This document shows positions 1 through 8,512 of a stretch of 64,000 nucleotides of DNA, one piece after another (positions within the stretch are counted from its first letter, which is position 1; every line of letters begins with the position of its first letter). A program made the position numbers and the translations under genes. This DNA is from Lunatimonas sp. Its GTDB lineage: Bacteria > Bacteroidota > Bacteroidia > Cytophagales > Cyclobacteriaceae. Below the pieces are notes generated by a model. The model was not told the DNA's origin. It was given only the letters and a program-made list of their open reading frames with translations, and did no database searches. Location of the stretch: assembly GCF_020832325.1 (NCBI RefSeq), contig NZ_JAFIEU010000013.1, forward strand, positions 158,887-222,886, in the 5' to 3' direction.

Positions 1-864
1 GGTCTACCGCAGCAGACGGCCCATGCGGCCAAATCGATGGCCTTTGACGATCAGGGATACTTGTATGTAAACGTGGGCGCCCCGTCAAACGCCTGTCAGC
101 AGGAAGACCGCGTAAAAGGCTCTCCTCCTATGGGAGATCCTTGTCCCTTGCTGGAACGTACCGGGGGTGTTTGGCGTTTTGAGGCCGATAAAATTGGTCA
201 GAATCAATTGGAACATGGTTATCGGTATTCCACAGGAATCCGAAATGCAGTTGCATTGGGGTACAATTCCTCTGATAAGCACGTGTACGTAGTGCAGCAT
301 GGGAGAGATTTGCTCAATAGCCTGTTCCCGGAATCCTTCGACGAAGGCGACAACGCCGAGATTCCGGCTGAAGAAATGTTCAGATTGAGAGATGGAGCTG
401 ATTTCGGATGGCCCTATTGCTATTTCGATCCCCAACAGGGCAAAAGAGTGATGTCTCCCGAATTTGGCGGAGACGGCACGACTGTTGGGAGATGCGAAGG
501 AACCGAGCAGCCGGTGATGACCTTTCCAGCCCACTGGGCACCCAACGATATCAAATTTTATCAAGGGGATCATTTTCCCTCCAAATACAAGGGCAGTGCG
601 CTCGTGGCGTTTCACGGGTCGTGGAACAGGGCCCCGCTTGAACAAAAGGGTTATTTCGTAGCTTTTGTACCGTTTAATAACGGAGCGCCAAGCGGAACCT
701 ACGAGGCGATGGCGGAAGGTTTCGCAGGAGTGTCTACCATTGATAGTCCTTCAGATGCGTTGCATAGGCCAACGGGCATTGCCGAAGCTCCCGATGGCAC
801 TATTCTGGTTTCAGATTCTGTCACTGGCAAAGTCTGGAGAATTTTCTACGATGGGGCCTCTTAA
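1..864 (+). CDS. PQQ-type sorbosone/glucose dehydrogenase-like protein, 5' end cut by window
   Basis: The reading frame is open from base 1 and ends with TAA at 862-864, so the gene starts before the window. The visible 287 residues look like the C-terminal half of the glucose/sorbosone dehydrogenase beta-propeller family, with the typical blocks GIRNAVAL, DFGWPYC, HGSWNR and RPTGIA. Enzymes of this family oxidise sugars outside the cytoplasm using PQQ. The Cys residues near NACQQ and GDPCP resemble the secreted sorbosone dehydrogenase branch. No signal peptide can be judged because the N-terminus is missing. A strong terminator follows at once, so this is the last gene of its transcript. The family is fairly sure; the substrate is not known. 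Confidence 0.85.
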   Translation, partial: GLPQQTAHAAKSMAFDDQGYLYVNVGAPSNACQQEDRVKGSPPMGDPCPLLERTGGVWRFEADKIGQNQLEHGYRYSTGIRNAVALGYNSSDKHVYVVQHGRDLLNSLFPESFDEGDNAEIPAEEMFRLRDGADFGWPYCYFDPQQGKRVMSPEFGGDGTTVGRCEGTEQPVMTFPAHWAPNDIKFYQGDHFPSKYKGSALVAFHGSWNRAPLEQKGYFVAFVPFNNGAPSGTYEAMAEGFAGVSTIDSPSDALHRPTGIAEAPDGTILVSDSVTGKVWRIFYDGAS

Positions 865-888
865 GGAGGTACCTAATGCGCCAAGCAC

Positions 889-923
889 AAAAAAAAGCCC
901 GATCAAGAGACCGGGCTTTTTTA
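889..923 (+). terminator. Rho-independent terminator after the dehydrogenase gene
   Basis: A perfect stem (AAAAAGCCCG paired with CGGGCTTTTT) with a 10-nt loop begins about 25 bases after the stop codon. It has an A-run on one side and a T-run on the other, so it may act in both directions. Confidence 0.85.
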
Positions 924-1004
924 TTCACTTTAACCACTAACAACCACAAACAAAATTTATCAATCCATTGATACAAGATCAAAGACGATAAACATCATTT
1001 GTTG

Positions 1005-1076
1005 TAGTCCGTACGGGAATCGAACCCGTGTTTTATCCGTGAAAGGGATACGTCCTAACCCCTAGACGAACGGACC
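1005..1076 (-). tRNA. tRNA-Glu (anticodon TTC)
   Basis: The minus strand folds as a 72-nt tRNA. A seven-pair acceptor stem (GGTCCGT with ACGGACT, including one G-T pair) is followed by discriminator A. The anticodon loop CTTTCAC reads TTC, and the T arm contains GGTTCGAATCC. CCA is not encoded. A good promoter lies upstream at 1114-1145. Confidence 0.96.
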
Positions 1077-1113
1077 AAATGAAGGAAAAAGCATACCTCC
1101 CCGAAATGTCATG

Positions 1114-1145
1114 CAAATATAGAGGGTTTCGGCCATAAAGCAAAA
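1114..1145 (-). promoter_or_regulatory. Bacteroidota-type promoter for tRNA-Glu
   Basis: On the minus strand TTTTG (1141-1145) is followed after 19 nt by TATATTTG (1114-1121), which matches the TTTG / TAnnTTTG consensus of Bacteroidota. Transcription would begin roughly 30 bases before the tRNA 5' end. Confidence 0.7.
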
Positions 1146-1347
1146 TAGAGCAAAAAAATATTTGGAACTGGCGTCCAATACCTTGAAAGTTAGCTAAAAA
1201 TTTTGAAATAGTTGGAAATTTGGGCCATGGTAGGCTGTTTTTTAGCGGACGCATCTTTTTTGCAAAAACACTTCAAACGGTAAACTAAAGTTACCCTATA
1301 TGTGTTTCCCTACTAAACCTATAGAATTAACATAAACAAATGTGAGT

Positions 1348-1983
1348 ATGACTTTAAGATTAGGAGACATCGCGCCAGATTTTACGGCGGAAACTACGGA
1401 CGGACCGATCAACTTTCACGAATACCTGGGTGACGGTTGGGGCATTTTGTTTTCACATCCAGCAGATTACACACCGGTGTGTACAACCGAACTGGGCACG
1501 GTTGCTAAACTGAAGGAGCAGTTTGAACAGCGAAACGTAAAGGTGCTAGCCTTGAGCGTGGATGGACTGGAGAGCCATAAGGGTTGGGTCTCTGACATCA
1601 ATGAGACCCAGCATACAGAGGTGAACTTTCCCATCATTGCCGATGAGGACCGCAAGGTATCTGCGCTGTATGACATGATCCACCCAAATGCGAGTGAAAA
1701 TTTCACTGTCAGATCGGTGTTTGTTATTGGAAACGATAAAAAGATAAAGCTGATCATTACCTATCCTGCCAGTACGGGTAGAAATTTCGATGAGTTGCTA
1801 CGGGTGATCGATTCCCTGCAGCTAACCGCGAATTATTCGGTAGCTACTCCGGCCAATTGGAAGCATGGAGAAGATGTGGTCATTGCCCCGGCGATCAAGG
1901 ATGAGGACATTCCAGCTAAATTCCCCAAGGGTCACAAGGTCATTAAGCCTTATCTGCGTACTACACCGCAACCCAATCTGTAG
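1348..1983 (+). CDS. 1-Cys peroxiredoxin (Prx6 / AhpC-TSA family)
   Basis: This thiol peroxidase would reduce hydrogen peroxide and organic peroxides in the cytoplasm. The protein begins with the family-typical MTLRLGDIAPDF. It carries the peroxidatic site PVCTTE (Cys45 from ATG 1348), and its length of 211 residues fits the Prx6 group. A C-terminal peroxiredoxin extension is present (NWKHGEDVVI, then PKGHKVIKPYLR). A GTG six bases upstream (1342) would add two residues; ATG 1348 is preferred because homologues usually start there. The gene is monocistronic, bounded by a tRNA on the opposite strand and its own terminator. There is no dedicated reductase gene nearby. Confidence 0.93.
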   Translation: MTLRLGDIAPDFTAETTDGPINFHEYLGDGWGILFSHPADYTPVCTTELGTVAKLKEQFEQRNVKVLALSVDGLESHKGWVSDINETQHTEVNFPIIADEDRKVSALYDMIHPNASENFTVRSVFVIGNDKKIKLIITYPASTGRNFDELLRVIDSLQLTANYSVATPANWKHGEDVVIAPAIKDEDIPAKFPKGHKVIKPYLRTTPQPNL

Positions 1984-1995
1984 AAGTGTTCTTTA

Positions 1996-2036
1996 CAGGG
2001 GTGGATTTTTCCATCCCTGTTTTTTTGTTTTTTTTA
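1996..2036 (+). terminator. Rho-independent terminator after peroxiredoxin
   Basis: A 10-bp stem with one G-T pair (CAGGGGTGGA with TCCATCCCTG) and a TTTT loop is followed by a long T-rich tract. Confidence 0.85.
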
Positions 2037-2118
2037 GGATCACCTTCCATTCAATAGCTTTTTTAGTTAATTTTAGGCAAAGGAACGAAAAATACATCTA
2101 TCGAAATTTTTCCAACAC

Positions 2119-3216
2119 ATGCAAGAGAAGAGGGTTAGTGGGGTGATTACCGGTTCAGGTAGGTACATTCCGGAAAAGGTGGTTTACAACCAAGATTTTT
2201 TGAATCACCAGTTTTTCAACGAGTTAGGTGACCCCATTCAAAAACCAACGTCGGAGGTAGTCAAGACATTGCAAAAAATTACGGGCATTGAGAAAAGATG
2301 CTACATTGGCGATGATCAGGTTACCTCAGATATGGGACATTTGGCGGCAGAGGAAGCCTTGCTGGATTCTGGGATTGATCGGGAAAAGCTGGATTACATC
2401 ATCGTGGCTCATAATTTTGGAGATTTACAAAAAGATAATATTCGTGTGGATACCTGTCCCACGCTAGCGGCAAGGATTAAGCATAAATTAGGGATAGTCA
2501 ATCCCTATACCGTTGCATACGATCTACCTTTTGGATGTCCGGGATGGGTACAGGGTATGATTCAGGCAGACTATTTTATCAGGTCGGGCGATGCAAAGGC
2601 AGTTTTAGTGATTGGTGCCGAGACCCTTTCGCGAATCTCGGATCCCCATGATATCGACAGCATGATTTTTTCAGACGGTGCCGGTGCAGTCGTGTTGGAG
2701 GCGAGGTCTTGTGATCAGCCCTGTGGCATTCTTAAGCACCTTACCCGGTCGGATACCCTGCATCACGCTCACCTCCTGGAAATGCAGGTTTCTTACAATC
2801 CAGACTATAAAGACGATACCTTGTTTCTCAAGATGCAGGGAAGAAAACTCTACGAATACGCCATAAAAACCGTACCTCAGGCATTAAAGGAATGTCTGGA
2901 CCGTGCCGATCTGTCGCTCGGCCAAATCAAAAAAGTCTTTATACACCAAGCCAACGAAAAAATGGACCAGAATATTCTGGAGCGCCTGTTTCATTTGTAT
3001 GGGGAAGAGAAGCCGCCGGAAGGTGTCATGCCCATGTCCATTTCGTTTTTGGGAAATAACTCGGTAGCCACCGTTCCTGTGCTTTACGATCTGGTGGTCA
3101 AAGAGGAATTAGCCGATCACCGGATATCGCCGGGTGACTACCTGATGTTTGCTTCCGTTGGTGCAGGCATGAATACAAATGCAATGATTTACCGGGTTCC
3201 CTTGCCCGAAAACTAA
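2119..3216 (+). CDS. 3-oxoacyl-ACP synthase III (KAS III) family protein
   Basis: This thiolase-fold condensing enzyme has 365 residues. The KAS III triad is visible as Cys140 in LPFGCPGW, His276 in FIHQAN and Asn313 in GNNSVAT. FabH itself starts fatty acid synthesis by joining acetyl-CoA to malonyl-ACP. This protein is longer than FabH (about 315-335 residues), and the surroundings of its active-site Cys differ from the usual AACSGF. It may therefore be a paralogue for a special acyl group rather than the housekeeping FabH. No other fatty-acid gene is adjacent. The start ATG 2119 gives the typical MITGxGxYxPE-like N-terminus shortly after. Confidence 0.88.
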   Translation: MQEKRVSGVITGSGRYIPEKVVYNQDFLNHQFFNELGDPIQKPTSEVVKTLQKITGIEKRCYIGDDQVTSDMGHLAAEEALLDSGIDREKLDYIIVAHNFGDLQKDNIRVDTCPTLAARIKHKLGIVNPYTVAYDLPFGCPGWVQGMIQADYFIRSGDAKAVLVIGAETLSRISDPHDIDSMIFSDGAGAVVLEARSCDQPCGILKHLTRSDTLHHAHLLEMQVSYNPDYKDDTLFLKMQGRKLYEYAIKTVPQALKECLDRADLSLGQIKKVFIHQANEKMDQNILERLFHLYGEEKPPEGVMPMSISFLGNNSVATVPVLYDLVVKEELADHRISPGDYLMFASVGAGMNTNAMIYRVPLPEN

Positions 3217-3321
3217 GCCCCGATAGCGTATGAAATCGAGCATGACGTAGCCGTCACACACTGGAATGATTATTTCCCATGCGAGATTCCATCTGACCTT
3301 TGAAAAACAAAAAATAAACAG

Positions 3322-4155
3322 ATGAAAATAGTGGATTCACACCAGCATTTTTGGAAGTATAACCCCGAGGAGCTTCCCTGGATCACCGATGCACTGAATG
3401 TGTTGAAAAAAGACTTTTTGCCGGAGGATCTGGAGAAAGTGTTTCAGAAAAATGGGGTTTCCGGTTGTGTCGCTGTGCAGGCAGCACAGACTGAAGAGGA
3501 AACCAATTTCCTGCTACGCCTAGCCGATAGTCACCCGTTTATTCAGGGGGTGGTAGGCTGGATTGATCTGGAGGCCCCTAACCTGGAAGAGAGACTCAAT
3601 GCTTACTTACCCTTTCGTAAGTTAAAGGGATTTCGGCATATTCTTCATGACGAAGCAGATCCTGCCTACATCCTTCGGCCAAAGTTTCAAAAAGGACTGG
3701 AAACGTTGTTTAAAAAAGGGTACAGTTACGATATTTTGGTGTTTCCCAAGCAGTTGGACGGAGCGATCGAGACGGTACGCAATTTTCCAGAGGCTTCCAT
3801 GGTCATCGACCACCTGGCCAAACCTCCCATTGCTAAAGGGGAATTGGAGCCATGGAGAGATCAAATGGAGCAATTAGGGAGTTTTCCCAACGTGTATGGA
3901 AAGCTCTCCGGTATGGTGACAGAACACGATTGGACGCAATGGAAGGAAGGAGATTTCCATCCGTACTTGGATGTGATGATGAAGATATTTGGAGAGGATC
4001 GGTTGATGTATGGTTCTGATTGGCCTGTATGCCTTTTGGCGGCATCCTACTCGGAAGTAATTGGTATTTTACGCAAATTTTTGGAAGGTTACCCGGAAGA
4101 GGTGCAGCAAAAGATTTGGGCAGAGAACGCGGAAAAGTTTTACAAACTCAATTAA
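3322..4155 (+). CDS. Amidohydrolase-family lactonase, L-fuconolactonase-like
   Basis: This 277-residue TIM-barrel metal hydrolase belongs to the amidohydrolase-2 group (COG3618 type). The N-terminal DSHQHFW, the middle VIDHLAKPP and the C-terminal MYGSDWPVC carry the expected His and Asp residues. In known pathways such enzymes open L-fucono-, L-rhamnono- or related sugar lactones. The next gene, 11 bases downstream, is a deoxysugar mutarotase, which supports a role in non-phosphorylative L-fucose (or L-rhamnose) breakdown. The dehydrogenase and dehydratase steps are not in the immediate neighbourhood. Confidence 0.87.
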   Translation: MKIVDSHQHFWKYNPEELPWITDALNVLKKDFLPEDLEKVFQKNGVSGCVAVQAAQTEEETNFLLRLADSHPFIQGVVGWIDLEAPNLEERLNAYLPFRKLKGFRHILHDEADPAYILRPKFQKGLETLFKKGYSYDILVFPKQLDGAIETVRNFPEASMVIDHLAKPPIAKGELEPWRDQMEQLGSFPNVYGKLSGMVTEHDWTQWKEGDFHPYLDVMMKIFGEDRLMYGSDWPVCLLAASYSEVIGILRKFLEGYPEEVQQKIWAENAEKFYKLN

Positions 4156-4166
4156 GCAGTCAACTC

Positions 4167-4502
4167 ATGGATAGGAAACGCTATTGTTTTGCGTTGGATC
4201 TCAAAGATGATCCGGAAATCATTGAACGATACATTGCACATCACCGTTCGGTAGCCCCTGAGATCATTCGGAGCATCACCGATGCGGATATTCAGGTCAT
4301 GGACATCTACCAAACCGGAAACCGTCTTTTTATGATTATGGAAGTGGGAGAGGATTTCTCGTTTGAGCGAAAGGCACAAATGGATAATGAGAATCCGAAG
4401 GTACAGGAATGGGAGTCATTAATGGGTACGTTACAGCAATCCCTTCCATGGGCAAAGCCCGGCGAAAAATGGGTGCTAATGGACCAGATATTTCACCTGT
4501 AA
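4167..4502 (+). CDS. RhaM-type L-rhamnose/L-fucose mutarotase
   Basis: This 111-residue alpha/beta-barrel protein belongs to the RhaM (DUF718) family, which interconverts the anomers of 6-deoxyhexoses. Family features are FALDLKDDPE near the N-terminus, the HH pair in YIAHHRSV and WESLMGTLQQSLP in the second half. ATG 4167 is chosen because an upstream in-frame start would overlap the lactonase and add non-homologous residues. It follows the fuconolactonase-like gene by 11 bases, so the two are probably co-transcribed and act on the same sugar. Confidence 0.88.
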   Translation: MDRKRYCFALDLKDDPEIIERYIAHHRSVAPEIIRSITDADIQVMDIYQTGNRLFMIMEVGEDFSFERKAQMDNENPKVQEWESLMGTLQQSLPWAKPGEKWVLMDQIFHL

Positions 4503-4519
4503 GTAATACGGGCTACTTT

Positions 4520-5026
4520 ATGAAACAATATGACTTTAAAAACAGACAGCTTGTTTCAGGTCCTCATCTATTGGGAGTTTTATTTATTGCAGCAGGAGTT
4601 TTGGCAATAATAGGTTCTGCCATTTTTCAACCAGATCGTTCATTGGAAAAACCAGTCTATGTTGGGATAGCAGCCATTGTTTTTGGGGCAGCAATATTGT
4701 CTACTTATACTGGTACCGTAATTGAATTCAACGAAAGGAAGGCAAAGGACTATTTTTCATTTTTGGGTTATCCATTCGGTGAGTGGAAACCTTTGCCAAA
4801 TATCAAACGAATCGTTGTTACTCATGTAAAAAAAAAGGTCACGAATACCCCAAATGGGATCAGTCCGACATGGTCAGGAACAGTGCATGAGTTTAGAGCG
4901 TTTTTGTATTCGGAAAGCGCAACCCCCATATTTTCATTTGTATTTTCTAATAAAGAACAAGCGATAAAGACGGGCAAATTGTTATCAGAAAATCTGCATG
5001 CAGAGATCGTATTGACGGACCTATAG
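4520..5026 (+). CDS. Unknown membrane protein with two TM segments
   Basis: I do not recognise a named family. The 168-residue protein from ATG 4520 has two hydrophobic stretches (about residues 14-32 and 44-64), then a soluble C-terminal part of roughly 100 residues ending EIVLTDL. The order suggests a small inner-membrane protein with a PH-like or DUF-type soluble domain. The reading frame extends upstream into the mutarotase gene, but the ATG 18 bases after that gene's stop is the reasonable start. A bidirectional terminator follows. Confidence 0.6.
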   Translation: MKQYDFKNRQLVSGPHLLGVLFIAAGVLAIIGSAIFQPDRSLEKPVYVGIAAIVFGAAILSTYTGTVIEFNERKAKDYFSFLGYPFGEWKPLPNIKRIVVTHVKKKVTNTPNGISPTWSGTVHEFRAFLYSESATPIFSFVFSNKEQAIKTGKLLSENLHAEIVLTDL

Positions 5027-5065
5027 CAAGGTTTATTCTTGGCCAGATAGCTTTATTTTAACCAT

Positions 5066-5099
5066 AAAAGCCGCTTCCCATTTCAGGGTAGCGGCTTTT
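5066..5099. terminator. Bidirectional terminator between convergent genes
   Basis: A perfect 10-bp stem AAAAGCCGCT / AGCGGCTTTT has A- and T-runs on both sides. It serves the plus-strand membrane protein gene and the minus-strand pntB gene. Confidence 0.85.
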
Positions 5100-5124
5100 G
5101 TATACTAGGGGGTTGAAAGAATTA

Positions 5125-6489
5125 CTACATACTTTTTACTTCAGAAACCAATCCTGTGAGCACTTTTTTCGCGTCTCCAAACAGCATCCGTGTTTTTGGA
5201 TCAAAGAAGAGTGCGTTTTCAATACCGGCATAACCGGAGCTCATGCCCCGTTTGATGACGATCACATTGGTTGCCCGGTTCACCTCTAGGATGGGCATTC
5301 CATAAATAGGGCTGTTGGGATCGTCGTTGGCAGCCGGATTTACCACATCATTGGCACCGATCACCATGACCACATCGGTGCTGGGAAATTTCTCGTTGAT
5401 ATCGTCCATGTCGATAAGCTTATCGTAGGACACATCGGACTCTGCCAGCAACACGTTCATGTGGCCGGGCATTCTTCCCGCCACAGGGTGTATTCCATAC
5501 AATACTTCCACGCCCTTTTCTTCCAGAGATTTCTCCAAATCATGAACGGCATGTTGGGCTTGCGCTACGGCGAGGCCATATCCCGGTACTACCACCACGC
5601 GCTTTGCGTAGGAAAGCAGGATGGAGGAGTCGGTCAGGTTGATTTCCCGCACTACTTGATCTCCGGCATCTGCTCCGCTTGCCGTAGAGGTGCCTCCAAA
5701 AGAAGTAAACAGGATGTTGGCAACCGAGCGGTTCATCGCTTTGGCCATCAGCAAGGTGAGCAATAGCCCTGCTGAGCCTACCAATATACCCCCCATAAGC
5801 ATAACCATGTTGTTATAAAGCAAGCCGGTGGTTGCTGCTGTTACCCCTGTCAGGGAGTTTAGCAGGGAGATAACCACGGGCATATCCGCTCCGCCGATCG
5901 GGTAAACGAAAGCCAAGCCATAGATCAGTGATATCAATACAATTACATATACCAATACGGGTTGGGGTTCACCCGAAGCAATGACATAGATGGACAAGGC
6001 AACAGCCGCAGCCAGTATCAGAAAAGCGAGGATCTTGTTAATGTTGATGTCTTTGATCACGCCCTGAAGTTTTCCCATGGCAACCAAAGAACCCGAAAAG
6101 GATACGGATCCAATCACCAACGAGGCCATCAATACGGTTCCTTTGCCGATTTCATCCACCGGCAGGTCTCCATACTCTACCAAGCCGATTAGTGCAGCGG
6201 CAGCGCCACCCATTCCATTGAAAAAGGAAACCAATTGAGGCATGGCCGTCATTTGCACCGATTTCGCAAAGTACATACCCCCTCCGGTACCCAGTGCCAT
6301 TGCTACGAGAATCAATGCAATATTGTTAAGTCCGGGAGTGAGGAAAGAAGCGATGATCGCTAGGATCATGCCAGACAGGGCCAGTGCATTTCCCCTTCTG
6401 GCAGAGTCCGGATGGCTCATCAGTTTTATCCCTAAGATGAACAGCACCACTGCCACCAGGTAACAGATGTCGATTAGTTGTGATATCAT
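5125..6489 (-). CDS. pntB: NAD(P) transhydrogenase subunit beta
   Basis: This is the 454-residue beta subunit of the proton-translocating transhydrogenase, which drives hydride transfer from NADH to NADP+ with the proton gradient. The N-terminal half is a bundle of membrane helices. The C-terminal third is the NADP-binding domain III, with VVVVPGYGLAVAQAQH, GIHPVAGRMPGHMNVLLAE and the VMVIGANDVVNP motif. It is the last gene of the pntAA-pntAB-pntB operon, 5 bases after pntAB, and ends at a bidirectional terminator. Length and motifs are complete. Confidence 0.96.
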   Translation of the reverse strand: MISQLIDICYLVAVVLFILGIKLMSHPDSARRGNALALSGMILAIIASFLTPGLNNIALILVAMALGTGGGMYFAKSVQMTAMPQLVSFFNGMGGAAAALIGLVEYGDLPVDEIGKGTVLMASLVIGSVSFSGSLVAMGKLQGVIKDININKILAFLILAAAVALSIYVIASGEPQPVLVYVIVLISLIYGLAFVYPIGGADMPVVISLLNSLTGVTAATTGLLYNNMVMLMGGILVGSAGLLLTLLMAKAMNRSVANILFTSFGGTSTASGADAGDQVVREINLTDSSILLSYAKRVVVVPGYGLAVAQAQHAVHDLEKSLEEKGVEVLYGIHPVAGRMPGHMNVLLAESDVSYDKLIDMDDINEKFPSTDVVMVIGANDVVNPAANDDPNSPIYGMPILEVNRATNVIVIKRGMSSGYAGIENALFFDPKTRMLFGDAKKVLTGLVSEVKSM

Positions 6490-6494
6490 TTCCG

Positions 6495-6812
6495 TTATTT
6501 TTTGGCTGGTTTTTTCTTAAACATTTCCAACATACGGTTGGTGACGGCAAATCCTCCGACCACGTTCAGTGTGGCGAGTAAAACAGCAAGGAAGCCCAAT
6601 GAAAGGGCCAGGTAATTCCCTGGATCTGTTTTGCCGAGTACCAAAATGGAACCCACGATCACCACGCCAGAAAGCGCGTTGGATCCGGACATCAGTGGAG
6701 TATGTAATACGGTGGGCACTTTGGATATGACCTCTATGCCTACAAACACCGCCAAGATAAAAACATAGAATTCCTGTTGGTTATCCGAAAGGTATTGAAT
6801 GATTTGTTCCAT
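6495..6812 (-). CDS. pntAB: NAD(P) transhydrogenase subunit alpha part 2 (membrane)
   Basis: This 105-residue protein supplies the transmembrane helices that in E. coli form the C-terminus of PntA. It has three clear hydrophobic segments, with the motif VPTVLHTPLMSGSNALSG that is typical of domain II. It ends with a lysine-rich tail. It lies between the soluble alpha subunit and pntB with gaps of 4 and 5 bases, giving the split three-subunit form of the enzyme. Confidence 0.94.
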   Translation of the reverse strand: MEQIIQYLSDNQQEFYVFILAVFVGIEVISKVPTVLHTPLMSGSNALSGVVIVGSILVLGKTDPGNYLALSLGFLAVLLATLNVVGGFAVTNRMLEMFKKKPAKK

Positions 6813-6816
6813 AGGT

Positions 6817-7929
6817 TTAGTTGATTAGTGGCGCGTATACGATTGCGCCTTCATGGGTGATACAGGTTCCCTTGATGATTTCGTCTCCAAAATTCAAGTT
6901 CAGTTGATCTTCTTTCAGCAGGAGTTTTAGCAGGTTATGAACGTTTTTGCTGTACATTTTGGTGGCATCCTCCGGCATGGTGGCCGGTAAAGCGGAATTC
7001 CCAATGATGGTTACACCTTCCACGGTCACGGTTTGGTTGTCCACTGTGCCCTCGCAGTTGCCTCCGTTGATAGAAGCCAAATCCACGATGACTGCTCCGG
7101 GCTTCATTTTTACGAGCATTTCCCGGGTCACCAAAATGGGAGCTTTCCGTCCGGGAATCAGCGCTGTGGTAATGATCACATCCGATTTCACGATGGATTT
7201 TTCCAGCATCTCACTTTGCTTTTGCTTGTATTCTTCGGATTGCTCCACGGCGTATCCGCCCGCAGCTTTGTCCTCTACAGCACCCGGAACCTCCACAAAT
7301 TTTCCTCCAAGACTTTCTACCTGTTCTTTTACCGACGGGCGGGTATCGAAAGCCTCCACCACCGCACCAAGGCGTTTGGCTGTTGCTATCGCTTGCAATC
7401 CGGCTACCCCAGCTCCAATCACCAATACTTTAGCGGGAGCTACTGTACCTGCCGCAGTCATCAGCATCGGGAAAAACCGGGGTAACTGGCTCGCTGCCAA
7501 TAACACGGCCTTGTATCCAGACACGGTGCTCATGCTGGAAAGCACGTCCATGCTTTGTGCACGGGTAATTCGCGGTATCGCGTCCATGCTTAGTAAGGTG
7601 ATACCCTGTTGAGCAATTTCCTGCATCAGTTCTTTGGCCACCAAAGGCTGATAGACTCCTATCAAGATCTTTCCTTTACCCAGTTTGGCCCGCTCTTCGG
7701 TGCCCAGTGGCTGAATCTGAAAGATCATTTCGGCAGAAGTCAGTAGCGCATCACGTTCGACGATTTTGGCTCCTGCATCCTCGTAGAGTTGATTGGCCAA
7801 GAATGCTTGCATTCCAGCTTCTTTTTCCACGAGAACCTGATTACCCGATCCAACCAATTGCTTCACAGCCTCCGGATGGAGAGAAACCCTGGTTTCCATG
7901 CCGGGCTCTTTTAATACTCCTAAAATCAT
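6817..7929 (-). CDS. pntAA: NAD(P) transhydrogenase subunit alpha part 1 (NAD-binding)
   Basis: This 370-residue soluble domain I binds NAD(H). Visible motifs are the Rossmann glycine loop VIGAGVAGLQAIATAKRLGA followed by VEAFDTRP, and the alanine dehydrogenase/PNT-type N-terminus GVLKEPGMETRVSLHPEAV. There are no membrane helices, as expected for the split form. It is the first gene of the three-gene operon, so the promoter must lie in 7930-8285. The enzyme supplies NADPH and fits the sugar-oxidising lifestyle suggested by the neighbours. Confidence 0.95.
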   Translation of the reverse strand: MILGVLKEPGMETRVSLHPEAVKQLVGSGNQVLVEKEAGMQAFLANQLYEDAGAKIVERDALLTSAEMIFQIQPLGTEERAKLGKGKILIGVYQPLVAKELMQEIAQQGITLLSMDAIPRITRAQSMDVLSSMSTVSGYKAVLLAASQLPRFFPMLMTAAGTVAPAKVLVIGAGVAGLQAIATAKRLGAVVEAFDTRPSVKEQVESLGGKFVEVPGAVEDKAAGGYAVEQSEEYKQKQSEMLEKSIVKSDVIITTALIPGRKAPILVTREMLVKMKPGAVIVDLASINGGNCEGTVDNQTVTVEGVTIIGNSALPATMPEDATKMYSKNVHNLLKLLLKEDQLNLNFGDEIIKGTCITHEGAIVYAPLIN

Positions 7930-8285
7930 ATTGGATGTTAATTGAAGAAAATTAAAATTTTATAGGCTTGTTTATGATTTCACAATTTTTTTAGAGAACT
8001 CTAGAGAGTTACCAAATTATTCAGATATTCTTGTCTTTTTTAACAGTGCAAAAAAAGCACTTTTTCACGGATTTATCAGGCATCTCTTCCAAAAGTTTCT
8101 GTTTTTGTAGGCGATTCCAAATTATCGCCGTAGTTTGGCCTTATCTCAAGCCTCAGGATATACGCATTGTTCAACGCGGGCTGGGGAGTTTTTTTGGACC
8201 TCCCGTTGCATTTCATTTTGAGAAGCAGGGAGGGGGTCGATCAAAAAATAGTATATTTATCACCTAATATTAACCCTGACGTATC
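7930..8285. other. Divergent intergenic region, pntAA / small membrane protein
   Basis: This 356-base AT-rich stretch must carry the promoters of the pnt operon (minus) and of the gene at 8286 (plus). I could not place a convincing TTTG/TAnnTTTG pair. There is a short palindromic patch AACTCTAGAGAGTT near 7997. An open frame at 8031-8267 has no recognisable features and I do not call it. Confidence 0.5.
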
Positions 8286-8468
8286 ATGAGATTCATTCCG
8301 TTGTTTTTCTTATTTATGACCTTGTTTGGAACCTCGCTTCATGCCCAAGGGGCGCTTGCTGAAACCGAAGGTTTTCCGTTTTTGGATTATTGGCCCGTGT
8401 TGTTGTTGCCCATTTTTGGAATATTGATCTATGGGTTTTGGAAGCGATCCAAAAAGCGTAATTCCTGA
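8286..8468 (+). CDS. Small exported membrane protein, unknown
   Basis: The 60-residue product has a signal peptide-like start (MRFIPLFFLFMTLFGTSLHAQG), a short linker, and one membrane segment (about residues 34-52, YWPVLLLPIFGILIYGFW). It ends in a basic KRSKKRNS tail, so a single-pass protein with the tail in the cytoplasm is likely. It lies 44 bases before the AGE-family lipoprotein gene on the same strand and may be co-transcribed. No function can be assigned. Confidence 0.55.
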   Translation: MRFIPLFFLFMTLFGTSLHAQGALAETEGFPFLDYWPVLLLPIFGILIYGFWKRSKKRNS

Positions 8469-8512
8469 CCCTCCCTGACACCAATTATCCCTCATTATAA
8501 ACCCAGCTCACC

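Noticed and set aside
8031..8267. Open frame before the small membrane protein
   Set aside because: No signal, domain or codon pattern; it lies in a divergent promoter region and its sequence looks random.
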